Source: CAZHFW01 sp964531675
GTDB taxonomy: Bacteria > Planctomycetota > Phycisphaerae > Phycisphaerales > UBA1924
DNA: 64,000 nt
NCBI GenBank assembly: GCA_964531675.1
Contig: CAZHFW010000002.1
Span: 124,001 to 188,000 of the forward strand
Direction of reading: 5' to 3'
Translations under genes and position numbers: made by a program
Notes under the pieces: model-generated
Told to the model about the DNA's origin: nothing
The model's database searches: none
Seen by the model: the letters and a program-made list of their open reading frames with translations, nothing else
In this document: positions 28,342-36,745 of the stretch, in pieces
Numbering within the stretch: the first letter of the stretch is position 1
Layout of the letters: every line of letters begins with the position of its first letter

Positions 28342-29358
28342 TCAGCCCGCCGCGCGGCGCGGCCGCCCCTTGGGTGCGGGCTTGCTCGTCGGCTTCGGAG
28401 CCGTCTCCTCCGCGTCCACCGCGACCACGCCCTCGATCATGGTGTCGCCAAGCTGATGCTCGGGATTCAGTTCCACCGTCTGAAGCTCGACCGTCTGAGG
28501 CTCCGACTGCGCGGGCGAACCCGTCGCCGTCGTCGCCGGCGCCGCCGCCGTGGACTGCCGCCCACGCGTCAGACGCGCCTTCAGCTCGGTCGCCAACTCC
28601 TCGACCGTGAACGGCCCGTAAAGCTTCCCGCGCTCCGCGATCCGCATCGCCCCCGTCTCTTCCGAGACGACCACCACCACCGCGTCGCATTCCTTGCTCA
28701 GCCCGACCGCCGCCCGGTGCCGCGAACCCAGGTTCGCATCAGGCATGTCCGACGGATCCGCCAAGGGCAGCTGCGCCGACGCCGCGTACACCTTGTTCCC
28801 CTTCACCACCACCGCCAGATCGTGCAGCGCCGAGCCCGGGAAGAAAATCGTCTGCAAGAGCCGCGCCGACAGCTCCGCGTTCAGAACCGTCCCGCCCTCC
28901 ACGATCCCCGCCAGCCCCACCTGACGCTCGATCGCGATCAACGCCCCGAACTTCGCCCGCGACAGATATTCGGACGCATCCGTGATCGATTCCACCACCG
29001 AAGAAAGCTCCGATGGCGTCGTCCGGAAGAATGGCGTCTCGCCCAGCCGCACCAGCGCCCGCCGCAGCTCAGGCTGGAAAATCACCACCAGGGCCACCGC
29101 GAACAGGGCCAGGAAGCGGTCCACCAGGAACGCCAGCCGCTGGAACGAATCCCCCGCGCCCAGGAACCGCGACACAATCGTCGCCAGCACCACCAAAAGC
29201 AGCAGCCCCTTGAGCGCGCCCGCCGCTCGCGTCCCCTGCACGAACCGCAGAATCGCGTAAATAACGATCCAGATGATCACCAGCTCCACGACCACCTCGG
29301 CCGGGCGGTAAGCCGCCAGACGGTCGACAAGGTCGTGGATGCGGGTCAGTGCGTTCAT
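28342..29358 (-). CDS. cdaA: membrane diadenylate cyclase (CdaA/DacA family)
   Basis: It makes c-di-AMP from two ATP. Three membrane helices (about residues 20-100) precede a DisA_N cyclase domain. The conserved RHR motif is at 213-215 (NLGSRHRAAVGLS), followed by DAVVVVVSEETGAMRIA. The catalytic DGA motif reads Asp180-Leu-Ala (GSALHDLAVVV), so the usual Gly is replaced by Leu. The C-terminal 80 residues are a Pro/Ala/Thr-rich extension beyond the family norm. It heads a two-gene operon with the YbbR protein. Activity is likely because Asp and RHR remain, but the substitution deserves testing. Confidence 0.88.
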   Translation of the reverse strand: MNALTRIHDLVDRLAAYRPAEVVVELVIIWIVIYAILRFVQGTRAAGALKGLLLLVVLATIVSRFLGAGDSFQRLAFLVDRFLALFAVALVVIFQPELRRALVRLGETPFFRTTPSELSSVVESITDASEYLSRAKFGALIAIERQVGLAGIVEGGTVLNAELSARLLQTIFFPGSALHDLAVVVKGNKVYAASAQLPLADPSDMPDANLGSRHRAAVGLSKECDAVVVVVSEETGAMRIAERGKLYGPFTVEELATELKARLTRGRQSTAAAPATTATGSPAQSEPQTVELQTVELNPEHQLGDTMIEGVVAVDAEETAPKPTSKPAPKGRPRRAAG

Positions 29359-29519
29359 GGTTGCAGTGGGGGCCCGGAGCCCCGGCGCGGGATGAGCGTC
29401 AGTCTACCCCTGTGAGTCGGCATCCCGGAAGGGGAGAGGCCAAGATTCCTGTCCGGATGACGCCCGTGACCCGCGCCGCGAGCGTTACGATCGGCACGGT
29501 CTGGCATCGGGAGTGATCG

Positions 29520-29804
29520 ATGGCGCAGGGAAGGATTGAGTTTCAGTCGACGCCCAACCCCAACGCGGTCAAGTGCGTGGTCGGTGCCGTGATTTCCGAT
29601 CGGCCCCGGAGCTACTTCAAGCCCGCCGACGCCGCCGGCGACCACCTGGCCGTCGCGCTCTTCTCCATCCCGGGCGTCACCAACGTCCTCATCCAGGACA
29701 CCTGGCTCACCGTCTGCAAATCGCCCGACGCCGACTGGAAAGCCATCAAGCGGGGGGTCGAAAAGGCCGTCGCCGCCGAGCTCGCCGGGAAGGGCGCCTC
29801 GTGA
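29520..29804 (+). CDS. Nfu/NifU N-terminal-domain protein
   Basis: The 94-residue protein consists only of the Nfu_N domain: IEFQSTPNPNAVKC at the start and the GVTNVLIQDTWLTVCKSPDADW strands in the second half. In full-length Nfu proteins this domain precedes the CXXC Fe-S scaffold domain, which is absent here. It may assist Fe-S transfer. Its last bases overlap the GTG start of mutY (GTGA), so the two are translationally coupled. MutY is itself a [4Fe-4S] enzyme, which makes the pairing suggestive. GGGAG lies upstream of the ATG. Confidence 0.8.
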   Translation: MAQGRIEFQSTPNPNAVKCVVGAVISDRPRSYFKPADAAGDHLAVALFSIPGVTNVLIQDTWLTVCKSPDADWKAIKRGVEKAVAAELAGKGAS

Positions 29805-30898
29805 AGGGCCGCCCCGCGACGAAACTCGATCTGGCGGTCACGTTCGACCTCGACCACGCGCTGGTCGCCGCCCTCTCCACGTGGTTCCTGCGCGAGGCCC
29901 GCGATCTCCCCTGGCGGAAACCCGCCCCCTCAGGCCGCCGCGATCCCTACGCCACCCTCGTCTCCGAGCTCATGCTCCAGCAGACCCAGGTCAGCCGGGT
30001 CGTCGACAAGTTCACCGCCTTCATGGCCAAGTTCCCGGACCCGGCCTCCCTCGCCCGCGCCAAAGAGTCCGAGGTCCTCGCCGCCTGGTCCGGCCTCGGC
30101 TATTACCGCCGCGCCAAACTCCTCCACAAAGCCGCCCGCGCCATCGTCGACGACCACCAGGGCGTCATGCCCCGCGATCAGGCCGCCCTCCTCAAACTCC
30201 CCGGCGTCGGCCGTTACACCGCCGGCGCCATCGGCTCCATCGCCCTCGGCCTCCCCATGCCCATCGTCGATGGCAACGTCGTCCGCGTCATGCTCCGCGT
30301 CCACGGCCAGGAACTCGCCGCCGACGACCGCGCCATGCTCGCCTGGATCTGGAATCGCGCCGCCGCCCTCGTCCAGCAAGCCGCCAAGCAGAACGCCGTC
30401 CCCACCTTCAACGAAGGCCTCATGGAACTCGGCGCCACCGTCTGCACCCCCAAAGGCCCCGACTGCGCCGCCTGCCCCATCGCCGCCATGTGCGTCGCCC
30501 GCCGCCTCAACAAACAAGACCGCATCCCCAAGCCCAAAACCAAAGCCCGCAAGTCCGCGCTCTGGTGCGCCTCCGTCCTCGCGATCCGAGCAGGCAAAAT
30601 CGCCGTCGAAGAACGCCCCGAGAAAGGAATGTGGGCCGGCCTCTGGCAAGCACCCACCCTCGAACGCACCGATCGCGAGCCCACCCCCGCTGAAGTCGCC
30701 AAAGCCGTCGGCGTCCGCGCCGCCGACCTCGCCAAGCTCGGCTCCTTCAAACACAACACCACCCACCGCGACGTCACCTTCACCGTCTACCGCACCGCCG
30801 CCAAGACCCACGGCACATGGAAGACCCGCGCTCAAATCCAGTCCCTCGGCCTCTCCAACGCCCAGCGCCGCATCCTCCTCGAGGACTGGGAATCGTGA
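29801..30898 (+). CDS. mutY: A/G-specific adenine DNA glycosylase
   Basis: It removes adenine mispaired with 8-oxoguanine. The 365-residue protein has the HhH-GPD core with the catalytic Glu in SELMLQQTQV, the helix-hairpin-helix LLKLPGVGRYTAGAI, the catalytic Asp in IVDGNVVRVMLR, and four Cys with spacing C-x6-C-x2-C-x5-C (CTPKGPDCAACPIAAMC) for the [4Fe-4S] cluster. A NUDIX-like C-terminal domain (about 245-360) reads the 8-oxoG. The GTG at 29801 overlaps the stop of the Nfu-like gene and has GGGAAGGG upstream. Confidence 0.93.
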   Translation: MKGRPATKLDLAVTFDLDHALVAALSTWFLREARDLPWRKPAPSGRRDPYATLVSELMLQQTQVSRVVDKFTAFMAKFPDPASLARAKESEVLAAWSGLGYYRRAKLLHKAARAIVDDHQGVMPRDQAALLKLPGVGRYTAGAIGSIALGLPMPIVDGNVVRVMLRVHGQELAADDRAMLAWIWNRAAALVQQAAKQNAVPTFNEGLMELGATVCTPKGPDCAACPIAAMCVARRLNKQDRIPKPKTKARKSALWCASVLAIRAGKIAVEERPEKGMWAGLWQAPTLERTDREPTPAEVAKAVGVRAADLAKLGSFKHNTTHRDVTFTVYRTAAKTHGTWKTRAQIQSLGLSNAQRRILLEDWES

Positions 30899-30992
30899 TC
30901 CACACCCTCCTCGCCAGCGCCGCATCCCGCCGAGCCGAACCCTCCCTCCCGGGCCTCCATCCCGGACGTGATATCGTGAAGCAGGAGGGCCG

Positions 30993-31760
30993 ATGACCGA
31001 TCGCGTGCCGGTTCTGGCGGTGGTGGTGCCCGTGTACAACGAGGCCCGCCTGCTCGCGCGCTCCCTCGAACGACTCCTCGCCACGCCCGCCCCCAGCCTC
31101 GACGACGCCCGCCGCGTCCAGCGCGTCATCGTCCTCGTCGACGATGGCTCAACCGACGGCACCCGCGAGCAGGTTGAGCAGTGGGGCTCCAGACCCGGCG
31201 TCATCGCCAGACTCCACGAACGCAACCAGGGCAAAGGCGCAGCCCTCCGCACAGGTTTCGCCATCGCGCTCAACGAAGCAAGCGCCGATCTGGTCATCGT
31301 CCATGACGCCGACCTCGAATACGACCCCCGCGACCACGACGCCGTCCTCCGCCCCATCCTCGACGGCCGCGCCGACGCCGTCATCGGCTCCCGCTTCCTC
31401 GGCCAGACCCACCGCGTGCTCTACTACTGGCACTACCTCGCCAACCGCTTCATCACGCTCTGCTGCAACATGGCCACCAACCTGAACCTCTCCGATATCG
31501 AGTGCTGCTTCAAAGCCTTCTCGAGGCGCGCCCTCGAACCCATCCGCATCGAAGAAGACCGCTTCGGCGTCGAACCCGAACTGGTCGCCAAACTCGCCAA
31601 GCTGCGCCTGGCCGACGAAGAAAACGCCGGCCGCCAGCGCCGCCCCCGCATCTACGAAGTCCCCGTGAGCTACGCGGGCCGTACCTACGACGAAGGCAAA
31701 AAGATCCGCTGGACCGACGGCGTCGCGGCCCTGGGATGCATCGTCAAGTATGGCCTCTAG
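30993..31760 (+). CDS. family 2 glycosyltransferase, polyprenyl-phosphate type
   Basis: This is a GT-A fold enzyme, likely moving a sugar from a nucleotide donor to a lipid phosphate. Motifs are VVVPVYNEARLLARSL, VDDGSTDGTRE, RNQGKGAALRTGF, the metal-binding VHDADLEYDP and GSRFLG. A C-terminal part with DIECCFKAFSR and a basic RIYEVPVSYAGRTYDEGKKI follows, typical of the dolichyl-phosphate glucosyl/mannosyl-transferase branch. No C-terminal membrane helices are present in its 255 residues. AGGAGGG is at the start. It lies 94 bases after mutY and its acceptor pathway is not in the window. Confidence 0.88.
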   Translation: MTDRVPVLAVVVPVYNEARLLARSLERLLATPAPSLDDARRVQRVIVLVDDGSTDGTREQVEQWGSRPGVIARLHERNQGKGAALRTGFAIALNEASADLVIVHDADLEYDPRDHDAVLRPILDGRADAVIGSRFLGQTHRVLYYWHYLANRFITLCCNMATNLNLSDIECCFKAFSRRALEPIRIEEDRFGVEPELVAKLAKLRLADEENAGRQRRPRIYEVPVSYAGRTYDEGKKIRWTDGVAALGCIVKYGL

Positions 31761-31840
31761 CTGAGCATCGAGGACATTCGCAGGCCCGCAGCGCCCTCCA
31801 CCAAGCCGCTCCCCTCCGTCGCCCAATCCCAGAACAGAAG

Positions 31841-31862
31841 CCCACGGGCGCCAGCCCGTGGG
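31841..31862. terminator. hairpin after the glycosyltransferase gene
   Basis: A 9-bp perfect stem (31841-31849 with 31854-31862) and GCCA loop lie 80 bases past the stop codon, without a clear T run. It is a possible terminator in an otherwise featureless 296-base gap. Confidence 0.45.
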
Positions 31863-32056
31863 TCCGACTTCAGCGCCCCACAATCCCCACCTCCGTGCGC
31901 ACACGCCTGCCCCGTTTCCGCACGCCTCCCACGAATCTCAACTTTTTCGCGACCAGCGCCGCCGCAACGCCTTGCGCTCAGACGCACCGCGCGCACGACC
32001 ACGATTCAGCGCACAGACACCGCCACTGCACCCCTTGGGCGAGAGCACCACCGCGC

Positions 32057-32824
32057 ATGAACCGCACCCAAGCCAACACGCAGACCAACCCGCAGGCTGG
32101 CCCGCACGCGGGCCCTCGCGCGCCCGCGATCCCGACCCAGGAACTGCTCGCCCTCCTGGCCGACACGGATTGCAGTTTCACGGAGGTCGCCCAGCGCTGC
32201 GCCATCTCCGTTCAGGAGCTCTCGCTCTACCTCACGTCCGATGAGGGCCGCGAGCTCTTCATGGCCGCGCACTGCGCCGCCATGATGCGCGTCCGCATGG
32301 CCGCGGTGAGCAACCTCAATCACGCGGTCAGTGCCCTGTCCCTCATGTTGATGGCCTATCAGAGCGAGTCCGAAACCCTCTTCCGCGACTCACCCCCAAC
32401 CCGCAAGTTCCGCGAGGTCCAGCGGACCAACGCCCGCCGCGCCGCCAGCCTCCTCACCCGCCTGGCCAACCTCCAATACCGCCCCCTCATCGCCACCCCA
32501 ACCCCGACCCCAACCCCCACTCGCAGCCCCACGCCAAGCGAAGCCTCCAGCGCCGACGCCACCGCCGACACCACCACATCCACCGACCCCGCGCCGAGCG
32601 CCAGCACACCAGTTGATGGCCCGAGCCCGAGTCCGTGCCCCGGCGCGAGTCCGAGCCAAGCCGTCGAAGCGAGGCCGACCACACCCCCGGTCCCCGACCA
32701 GGTCGCGGTCCGCATCCGCCCACGCCCAGACTCCACCTCACGCACCCCTCGGGCCCATCCCACGAGCCTCTCCCCCAACCAGGCTCTCACCCTCGCTGCC
32801 GCGCCCACCTGCCGAAGCCCCTAA
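32057..32824 (+). CDS. unknown protein with helical N-terminus and Pro/Thr/Ser-rich tail
   Basis: The protein is not recognised. The 255 residues split in two. Residues about 25-145 are helical and may include a helix-turn-helix (LLADTDCSFTEVAQRCAISV, then ELSLYLTSDEGREL) followed by long amphipathic helices. Residues about 150-255 are low complexity, with Thr-Pro repeats (TPTPTPTPTRSPTPS) and an Arg-rich part. There is no signal peptide. GAGAG lies about 11 bases before the ATG, a weak start. Upstream codons of the same frame overlap the glycosyltransferase and are not real. A DNA-binding role is possible but unproven. Confidence 0.55.
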   Translation: MNRTQANTQTNPQAGPHAGPRAPAIPTQELLALLADTDCSFTEVAQRCAISVQELSLYLTSDEGRELFMAAHCAAMMRVRMAAVSNLNHAVSALSLMLMAYQSESETLFRDSPPTRKFREVQRTNARRAASLLTRLANLQYRPLIATPTPTPTPTRSPTPSEASSADATADTTTSTDPAPSASTPVDGPSPSPCPGASPSQAVEARPTTPPVPDQVAVRIRPRPDSTSRTPRAHPTSLSPNQALTLAAAPTCRSP

Positions 32825-33153
32825 ACACAAGGCAGCCCCGCCCCACCCAATCCATCTCAAGCACCCACCAGGAGCCCAAACCGGCCTTCCGAATTTGGCC
32901 CTTTGGCAATTCGCCATTTGGCCATCCGCCATCCCCTCCCCGCCCTCCGCCCACCTCGCCGCCCGCCCCCTCGCGCCTATGCTTGACCCCCTGCGGGCGC
33001 GACAGCGTCCGAACGGAATCCGTACGTCAATCAGCGCGGTGGCGTTGGGTGGCGGGCGGGTGGGTTCCGACAGCAGTGTCGGGGCCTGCACAATCAGGTG
33101 TTTCGCACACGAGTCACGGGTCTTTTCCCGGAACATCGCACCAGAGGTTCTTC
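32825..33153. other. non-coding gap holding the strand-composition switch
   Basis: The 329 bases contain repeat copy 2 (32892-32930), then an extremely C-rich line (32941-33000: 35 C, 14 G), then a G-rich line (33001-33060: 15 C, 26 G). No TTATCCACA-type DnaA boxes, AT-rich unwinding region or gene was seen. It presumably also holds the atpA promoter. Confidence 0.6.
32892..32930. repeat. dispersed AT-richer repeat, copy 2
   Basis: AATTTGGCCCTTTGGCAATT followed by a second CATTTGGCCAT unit is similar to the copies at 20512 and 52431, with scattered mismatches. Confidence 0.6.
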
Positions 33154-34716
33154 ATGAAGATTCGCACCGACGAGATCGCCAGCGTCATCAAGCGTGAGAT
33201 CGAGGGCTTCCAGGCTGAGCTGGAAGTCTCCGAGGTTGGAACGGTCGTCGAGGTCGGTGACGGGATCGCCCGCGTCTACGGCCTGGCCAACGCCATGGCC
33301 GGCGAACTCCTCGAGTTCCAGACCGCCAAGGGCGCCGTCATGGGCCAGGTCTTCAACCTCGAAGAGGACACCGTCGGCGCCGTCATCTATGGCGACTACC
33401 TCGACGTGAAGGAAGGCGACACCGTCAAGTCCACGGGCCGTCTGCTCGAAGTGCCGGTTGGTGACGGGCTGCTCGGGCGCGTGGTCGATCCGCTGGGTCG
33501 TCCGATGGACGATGCGGGTCCGATCCAGGCCACGGAGTACCGCAAGGTCGACATCATCGCGCCGGGCATCGCCGAGCGTCAGCCCGTGCACGAGCCCCTG
33601 CAGACCGGCATCAAGGCCGTCGACGCCATGATCCCGATCGGCCGTGGGCAGCGCGAGCTGATCATCGGTGACCGCAAGACCGGCAAGACCGCCGTCGCGC
33701 TGGACACGATCATCAATCAGAAGCAGTACTGGGGCACGCCTGAGGCGGTCGTCTGCATCTACGTCGCGGTCGGTGGCAAGGAGTCCACGGTCGCGGGCGT
33801 CGTCGAGACGCTGAAGAAGAACGGCGCGATGGACTACACCATCGTCGTCAACGCGTCGAGCTCGGCCGCGGCCCCGATGCAGTACATCGCTCCCTACTCG
33901 GGCACCGCGATGGCCGAGTACTTCATGTGGAACGGCGCCAAGGGCAAGACCCCCAAGCACGCCCTGTGCATCTACGACGATCTTTCCAAGCAGGCGGTTG
34001 CGTATCGCCAGCTTTCGCTGCTGCTCCGCCGTCCCCCGGGCCGCGAGGCGTACCCGGGCGACGTGTTCTATCTCCACTCGCGTCTGCTCGAGCGCGCCAC
34101 CAAGCTCTCCTCCGAGAACGGCGGCGGCTCCATCACCTCGCTCCCCATCATCGAGACGCAGGAAGGCGACGTGTCGGCCTACATCCCGACCAACGTCATC
34201 TCGATCACCGACGGCCAGATCTACCTCGAGCCCGAACTGTTCTTCTCCGGCGTGCGTCCGGCGATTAACGTCGGTATCTCGGTGAGCCGCGTGGGTGGTA
34301 ACGCCCAGGTGAAGGCGATGAAGAAGATCGCCGGCTCGCTGCGACTGGACCTTGCTGCGGCCCGCGAACTCGAAGCCTTCGCCCAGCTCGGCACCGAACT
34401 CGACAAGGCCACGCAGCGCCAGCTCGACCGCGGCCGCCGCATGGTTGAGCTGCTCAAGCAGGGTCAGTACACGCCCTTCCACGTCGTGGATCAGGTCATC
34501 TCGATCTACGCCGGCACCAAGGGCTTCCTCGACGACGTTCCGGTCGTCGACGTCCGCGCCTTCGAGCAGGGCCTGCTCGAGAGCTTCCGCACCATCAACA
34601 AGCCCATCTGGGACGCGCTGATGGCCAAGCCCGAACTGACCGCCGACGTTGAGAAGAAGCTCAGCGACGCGATCGGCGCGTTCAAGCAGCAGTTCATGGC
34701 CAGCCGGAAGAAGTAA
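33154..34716 (+). CDS. atpA: F1Fo ATP synthase subunit alpha
   Basis: This is the non-catalytic nucleotide-binding subunit of the F1 hexamer. The 520-residue protein shows the beta-barrel N-terminal domain (VGTVVEVGDGIARVYGL), the P-loop GDRKTGKTAVALDTI, the alpha-signature region ALCIYDDLSKQAVAYRQLSL, and the C-terminal helical domain with LGTELDKATQRQLDRG. AGAGG 8 bases upstream sets the start; a longer frame upstream has no homology. No other atp subunit gene flanks it, which is unlike the usual atpBEFHAGDC operon. Its base use is intermediate between the C-rich left and G-rich right sides, perhaps from selection for high expression. Confidence 0.97.
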   Translation: MKIRTDEIASVIKREIEGFQAELEVSEVGTVVEVGDGIARVYGLANAMAGELLEFQTAKGAVMGQVFNLEEDTVGAVIYGDYLDVKEGDTVKSTGRLLEVPVGDGLLGRVVDPLGRPMDDAGPIQATEYRKVDIIAPGIAERQPVHEPLQTGIKAVDAMIPIGRGQRELIIGDRKTGKTAVALDTIINQKQYWGTPEAVVCIYVAVGGKESTVAGVVETLKKNGAMDYTIVVNASSSAAAPMQYIAPYSGTAMAEYFMWNGAKGKTPKHALCIYDDLSKQAVAYRQLSLLLRRPPGREAYPGDVFYLHSRLLERATKLSSENGGGSITSLPIIETQEGDVSAYIPTNVISITDGQIYLEPELFFSGVRPAINVGISVSRVGGNAQVKAMKKIAGSLRLDLAAARELEAFAQLGTELDKATQRQLDRGRRMVELLKQGQYTPFHVVDQVISIYAGTKGFLDDVPVVDVRAFEQGLLESFRTINKPIWDALMAKPELTADVEKKLSDAIGAFKQQFMASRKK

Positions 34717-34744
34717 GTCAGACTCGGATAACCCGGTTCACGCA

Positions 34745-34778
34745 CGCGGCGGCCCTGCTGGGCCGCCGCGGTTTTTTT
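34745..34778 (+). terminator. strong rho-independent terminator after atpA
   Basis: An 11-bp GC stem (34745-34755 with 34760-34770), TGCT loop and seven T residues. It shows atpA is transcribed separately from the secreted-protein series downstream. Confidence 0.95.
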
Positions 34779-34927
34779 CTCAGGTTCCCAAGGCCGCCCC
34801 GGCGCGGGAGAGGCGCGTGGCCCGGCATTCCCGGGAAAGGGCTTGGGCAGACCCGACCCGCCCGTTAGTCTTGAAATGGCCCTCCGGCGCAGCCCGGCTG
34901 CCATGAGCGGGGCCTGGGGTGATGGTC

Positions 34928-36502
34928 ATGTTTGCGAAGTCGTTGCGTGTCGTGATGTCGTACGCCCTCGCCGCACTGCTCCCGGGAGTCGGAACGGCGC
35001 ACGCCCAGGGACTGGAGCGCGTGTACGCGCAGGCCAACGGCAATCTGCTCGGCTCGGGTCCGACGCAGATTCTGTATGGGCCCAATCAGACCGCGGCCTC
35101 GAACTTCGAGCTCGGCCAGGCGGTCTCCAGCGCGCTGGCTGATTCGAGCGGGCGCGTCTTGTGCCAGGCGCAGAGCATCGCAACCGGACTGACCAATCCC
35201 ATCGTCGGCTCGGGCTCGCGCACGCTCCAGGGCGTTCTGGTCGGGCCGCCCGGCGCATCCATTCCGATCAAGGTGTCGCACCAGGTCGCGTACGCGCTGA
35301 ACATCTACACGGAGTTCTCCGGCAGCGCCTTTCCGAGCTCGATCGCGACCGGCGTCACGAGCTGGACGGTCATCGCGGGTGCGGCGCAGATCTCCGGGCT
35401 GCTCTCGGAGACCTGGCAGAACGGCGTGCTGCTGATCCGCCAGCAGAACGGTCCGATGGTCACGGGACAGGTGTACACGGTGCAGCCCATGATCCAGGTC
35501 AGCGGGAATCTCTTCGCGCTGACCGGCGCGGACCTTTCTTTCCTCTCGATCAACGTCGGTCTGGCGAGCCTGACGCAGAGCGATCTGGCCCTGATCAACT
35601 TTGCGAACCTCGCGGGTTCGATCTCGACGGGGATCGCGCAGCTCGGTCTTCCTTCGCTGGGCATTCTGCCGGGTGTGGACGTCTCGGTCGGCTTTACGAT
35701 CCTGTGCGAGTCGAGCGGGTACGTGGACGGCGCCGTGACGCTGACCGGCAACACGGTGAGCCTGGGAAACATCGGCCAGGCCCAGGCGCGCGCCGGGAAC
35801 ACTGCTTCGGCCAGCGCCACGACCGAAGTGTCGGTGACTGGCGCGTGGGTGGACGCTGCGGCGCTGCCGGGCGTGCTCGCCGATCCGCGTCTGGCGGTCA
35901 TGTCCGACGGCAGGCTCGGCTATTGGAGCGGCGGGTTGCTCGTGCCTGTGGGCATGCTGGTGGACAACCAGGACGGGATGCGGCGGGAGTTCTACCTCCA
36001 GGCCGGGACGCGGCCGACGCTGGATCCGCCTTTCATCGAAGACTTCGCGGTCGGCGGCGCGTGCCTGCCCGGCGGCGTGACCGCGCATGTGCAGGCCAGA
36101 GGCAGCGGCCCGCTCGAGTATTCCTGGGAGATCGAAGACGGCGCGGGCGTCTGGCGGAGATTGACCACCGAACCTCTGGCGCTGGCCTGCGGCGGGAGCG
36201 CCTCGCTCGCGTCAGTGCAGGATGGCGATGCGGTGCTCGGCGCGCGGGGATGTGCCGGACCGTTCCGCGTGCGGGCGGTGGTCGCAAATCCGGCGGGGGT
36301 GACCACGTCCGCGCCGGTCACGATCGCGGCCTGCCCATGCCGGGCCGATCTGGACGCCAGCGGCCTGGTCGAGCTGGATGACTTCTTCGCGTTCTTCAAC
36401 TGCTGGGACACGTTCAGTCCGTGCGCGGATCTGGACGCAAGCGGCGAGATCGATCTGCTCGACTTCTTTGCGTTCTTCAGTTCGTGGGACGTGGGTTGCT
36501 GA
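34928..36502 (+). CDS. secreted protein with GC-ending dockerin-like tail (1 of 11)
   Basis: The 524-residue exported protein has a signal peptide (about residues 1-28, ending AHAQG), then a beta-rich ectodomain of unknown fold. An Ig-like module with paired Cys follows (YSWEIEDGAGVWRRL, FRVRAVVANPAGVTTS). The C-terminus is two dockerin-like repeats: CRADLDASGLVELDDFFAFF and CADLDASGEIDLLDFFAFF, ending WDVGC. Asp positions fit calcium loops. Start codons at 34919, 34922 and 34928 are possible; 34928 has the best spacing from GGGG. It opens the long + strand series. Confidence 0.75.
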   Translation: MFAKSLRVVMSYALAALLPGVGTAHAQGLERVYAQANGNLLGSGPTQILYGPNQTAASNFELGQAVSSALADSSGRVLCQAQSIATGLTNPIVGSGSRTLQGVLVGPPGASIPIKVSHQVAYALNIYTEFSGSAFPSSIATGVTSWTVIAGAAQISGLLSETWQNGVLLIRQQNGPMVTGQVYTVQPMIQVSGNLFALTGADLSFLSINVGLASLTQSDLALINFANLAGSISTGIAQLGLPSLGILPGVDVSVGFTILCESSGYVDGAVTLTGNTVSLGNIGQAQARAGNTASASATTEVSVTGAWVDAAALPGVLADPRLAVMSDGRLGYWSGGLLVPVGMLVDNQDGMRREFYLQAGTRPTLDPPFIEDFAVGGACLPGGVTAHVQARGSGPLEYSWEIEDGAGVWRRLTTEPLALACGGSASLASVQDGDAVLGARGCAGPFRVRAVVANPAGVTTSAPVTIAACPCRADLDASGLVELDDFFAFFNCWDTFSPCADLDASGEIDLLDFFAFFSSWDVGC

Positions 36503-36745
36503 AGCGATGCGGAGGCGGAGCCGCGGGCGGACTGGGGCCAGCGCGAAACAGAGGTCAATCTGCCCTTCGGGGCTGACTGAACCGGGCTAACCATGGGCCC
36601 GCATTCCGGGCCTTGGCGGATTGTTGTGGAGTCGATTCTCGTGTTCTGTTAGTGTGCGGCGGGTGTATCCGAGGTCCATCTCTGCGTCTGTTCTGACGCG
36701 CGTGCGACCTGCGGCGTGAGTCGACCCACTTCGGGGGATCGGGAC

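Noticed and set aside
31502..32056. Upstream extension of the unknown Pro/Thr-rich protein
   Set aside because: It overlaps the glycosyltransferase in another frame and has Arg/Pro-rich shadow composition.
32825..33153. A confirmed oriC
   Set aside because: The skew polarity fits, but no DnaA boxes, AT-rich stretch or dnaA/dnaN genes were seen, so it is reported only as a composition switch.
32635..33153. N-terminal extension of AtpA
   Set aside because: No similarity to subunit alpha and Pro/Ser/Arg-rich; the family start and ribosome-binding site agree on 33154.
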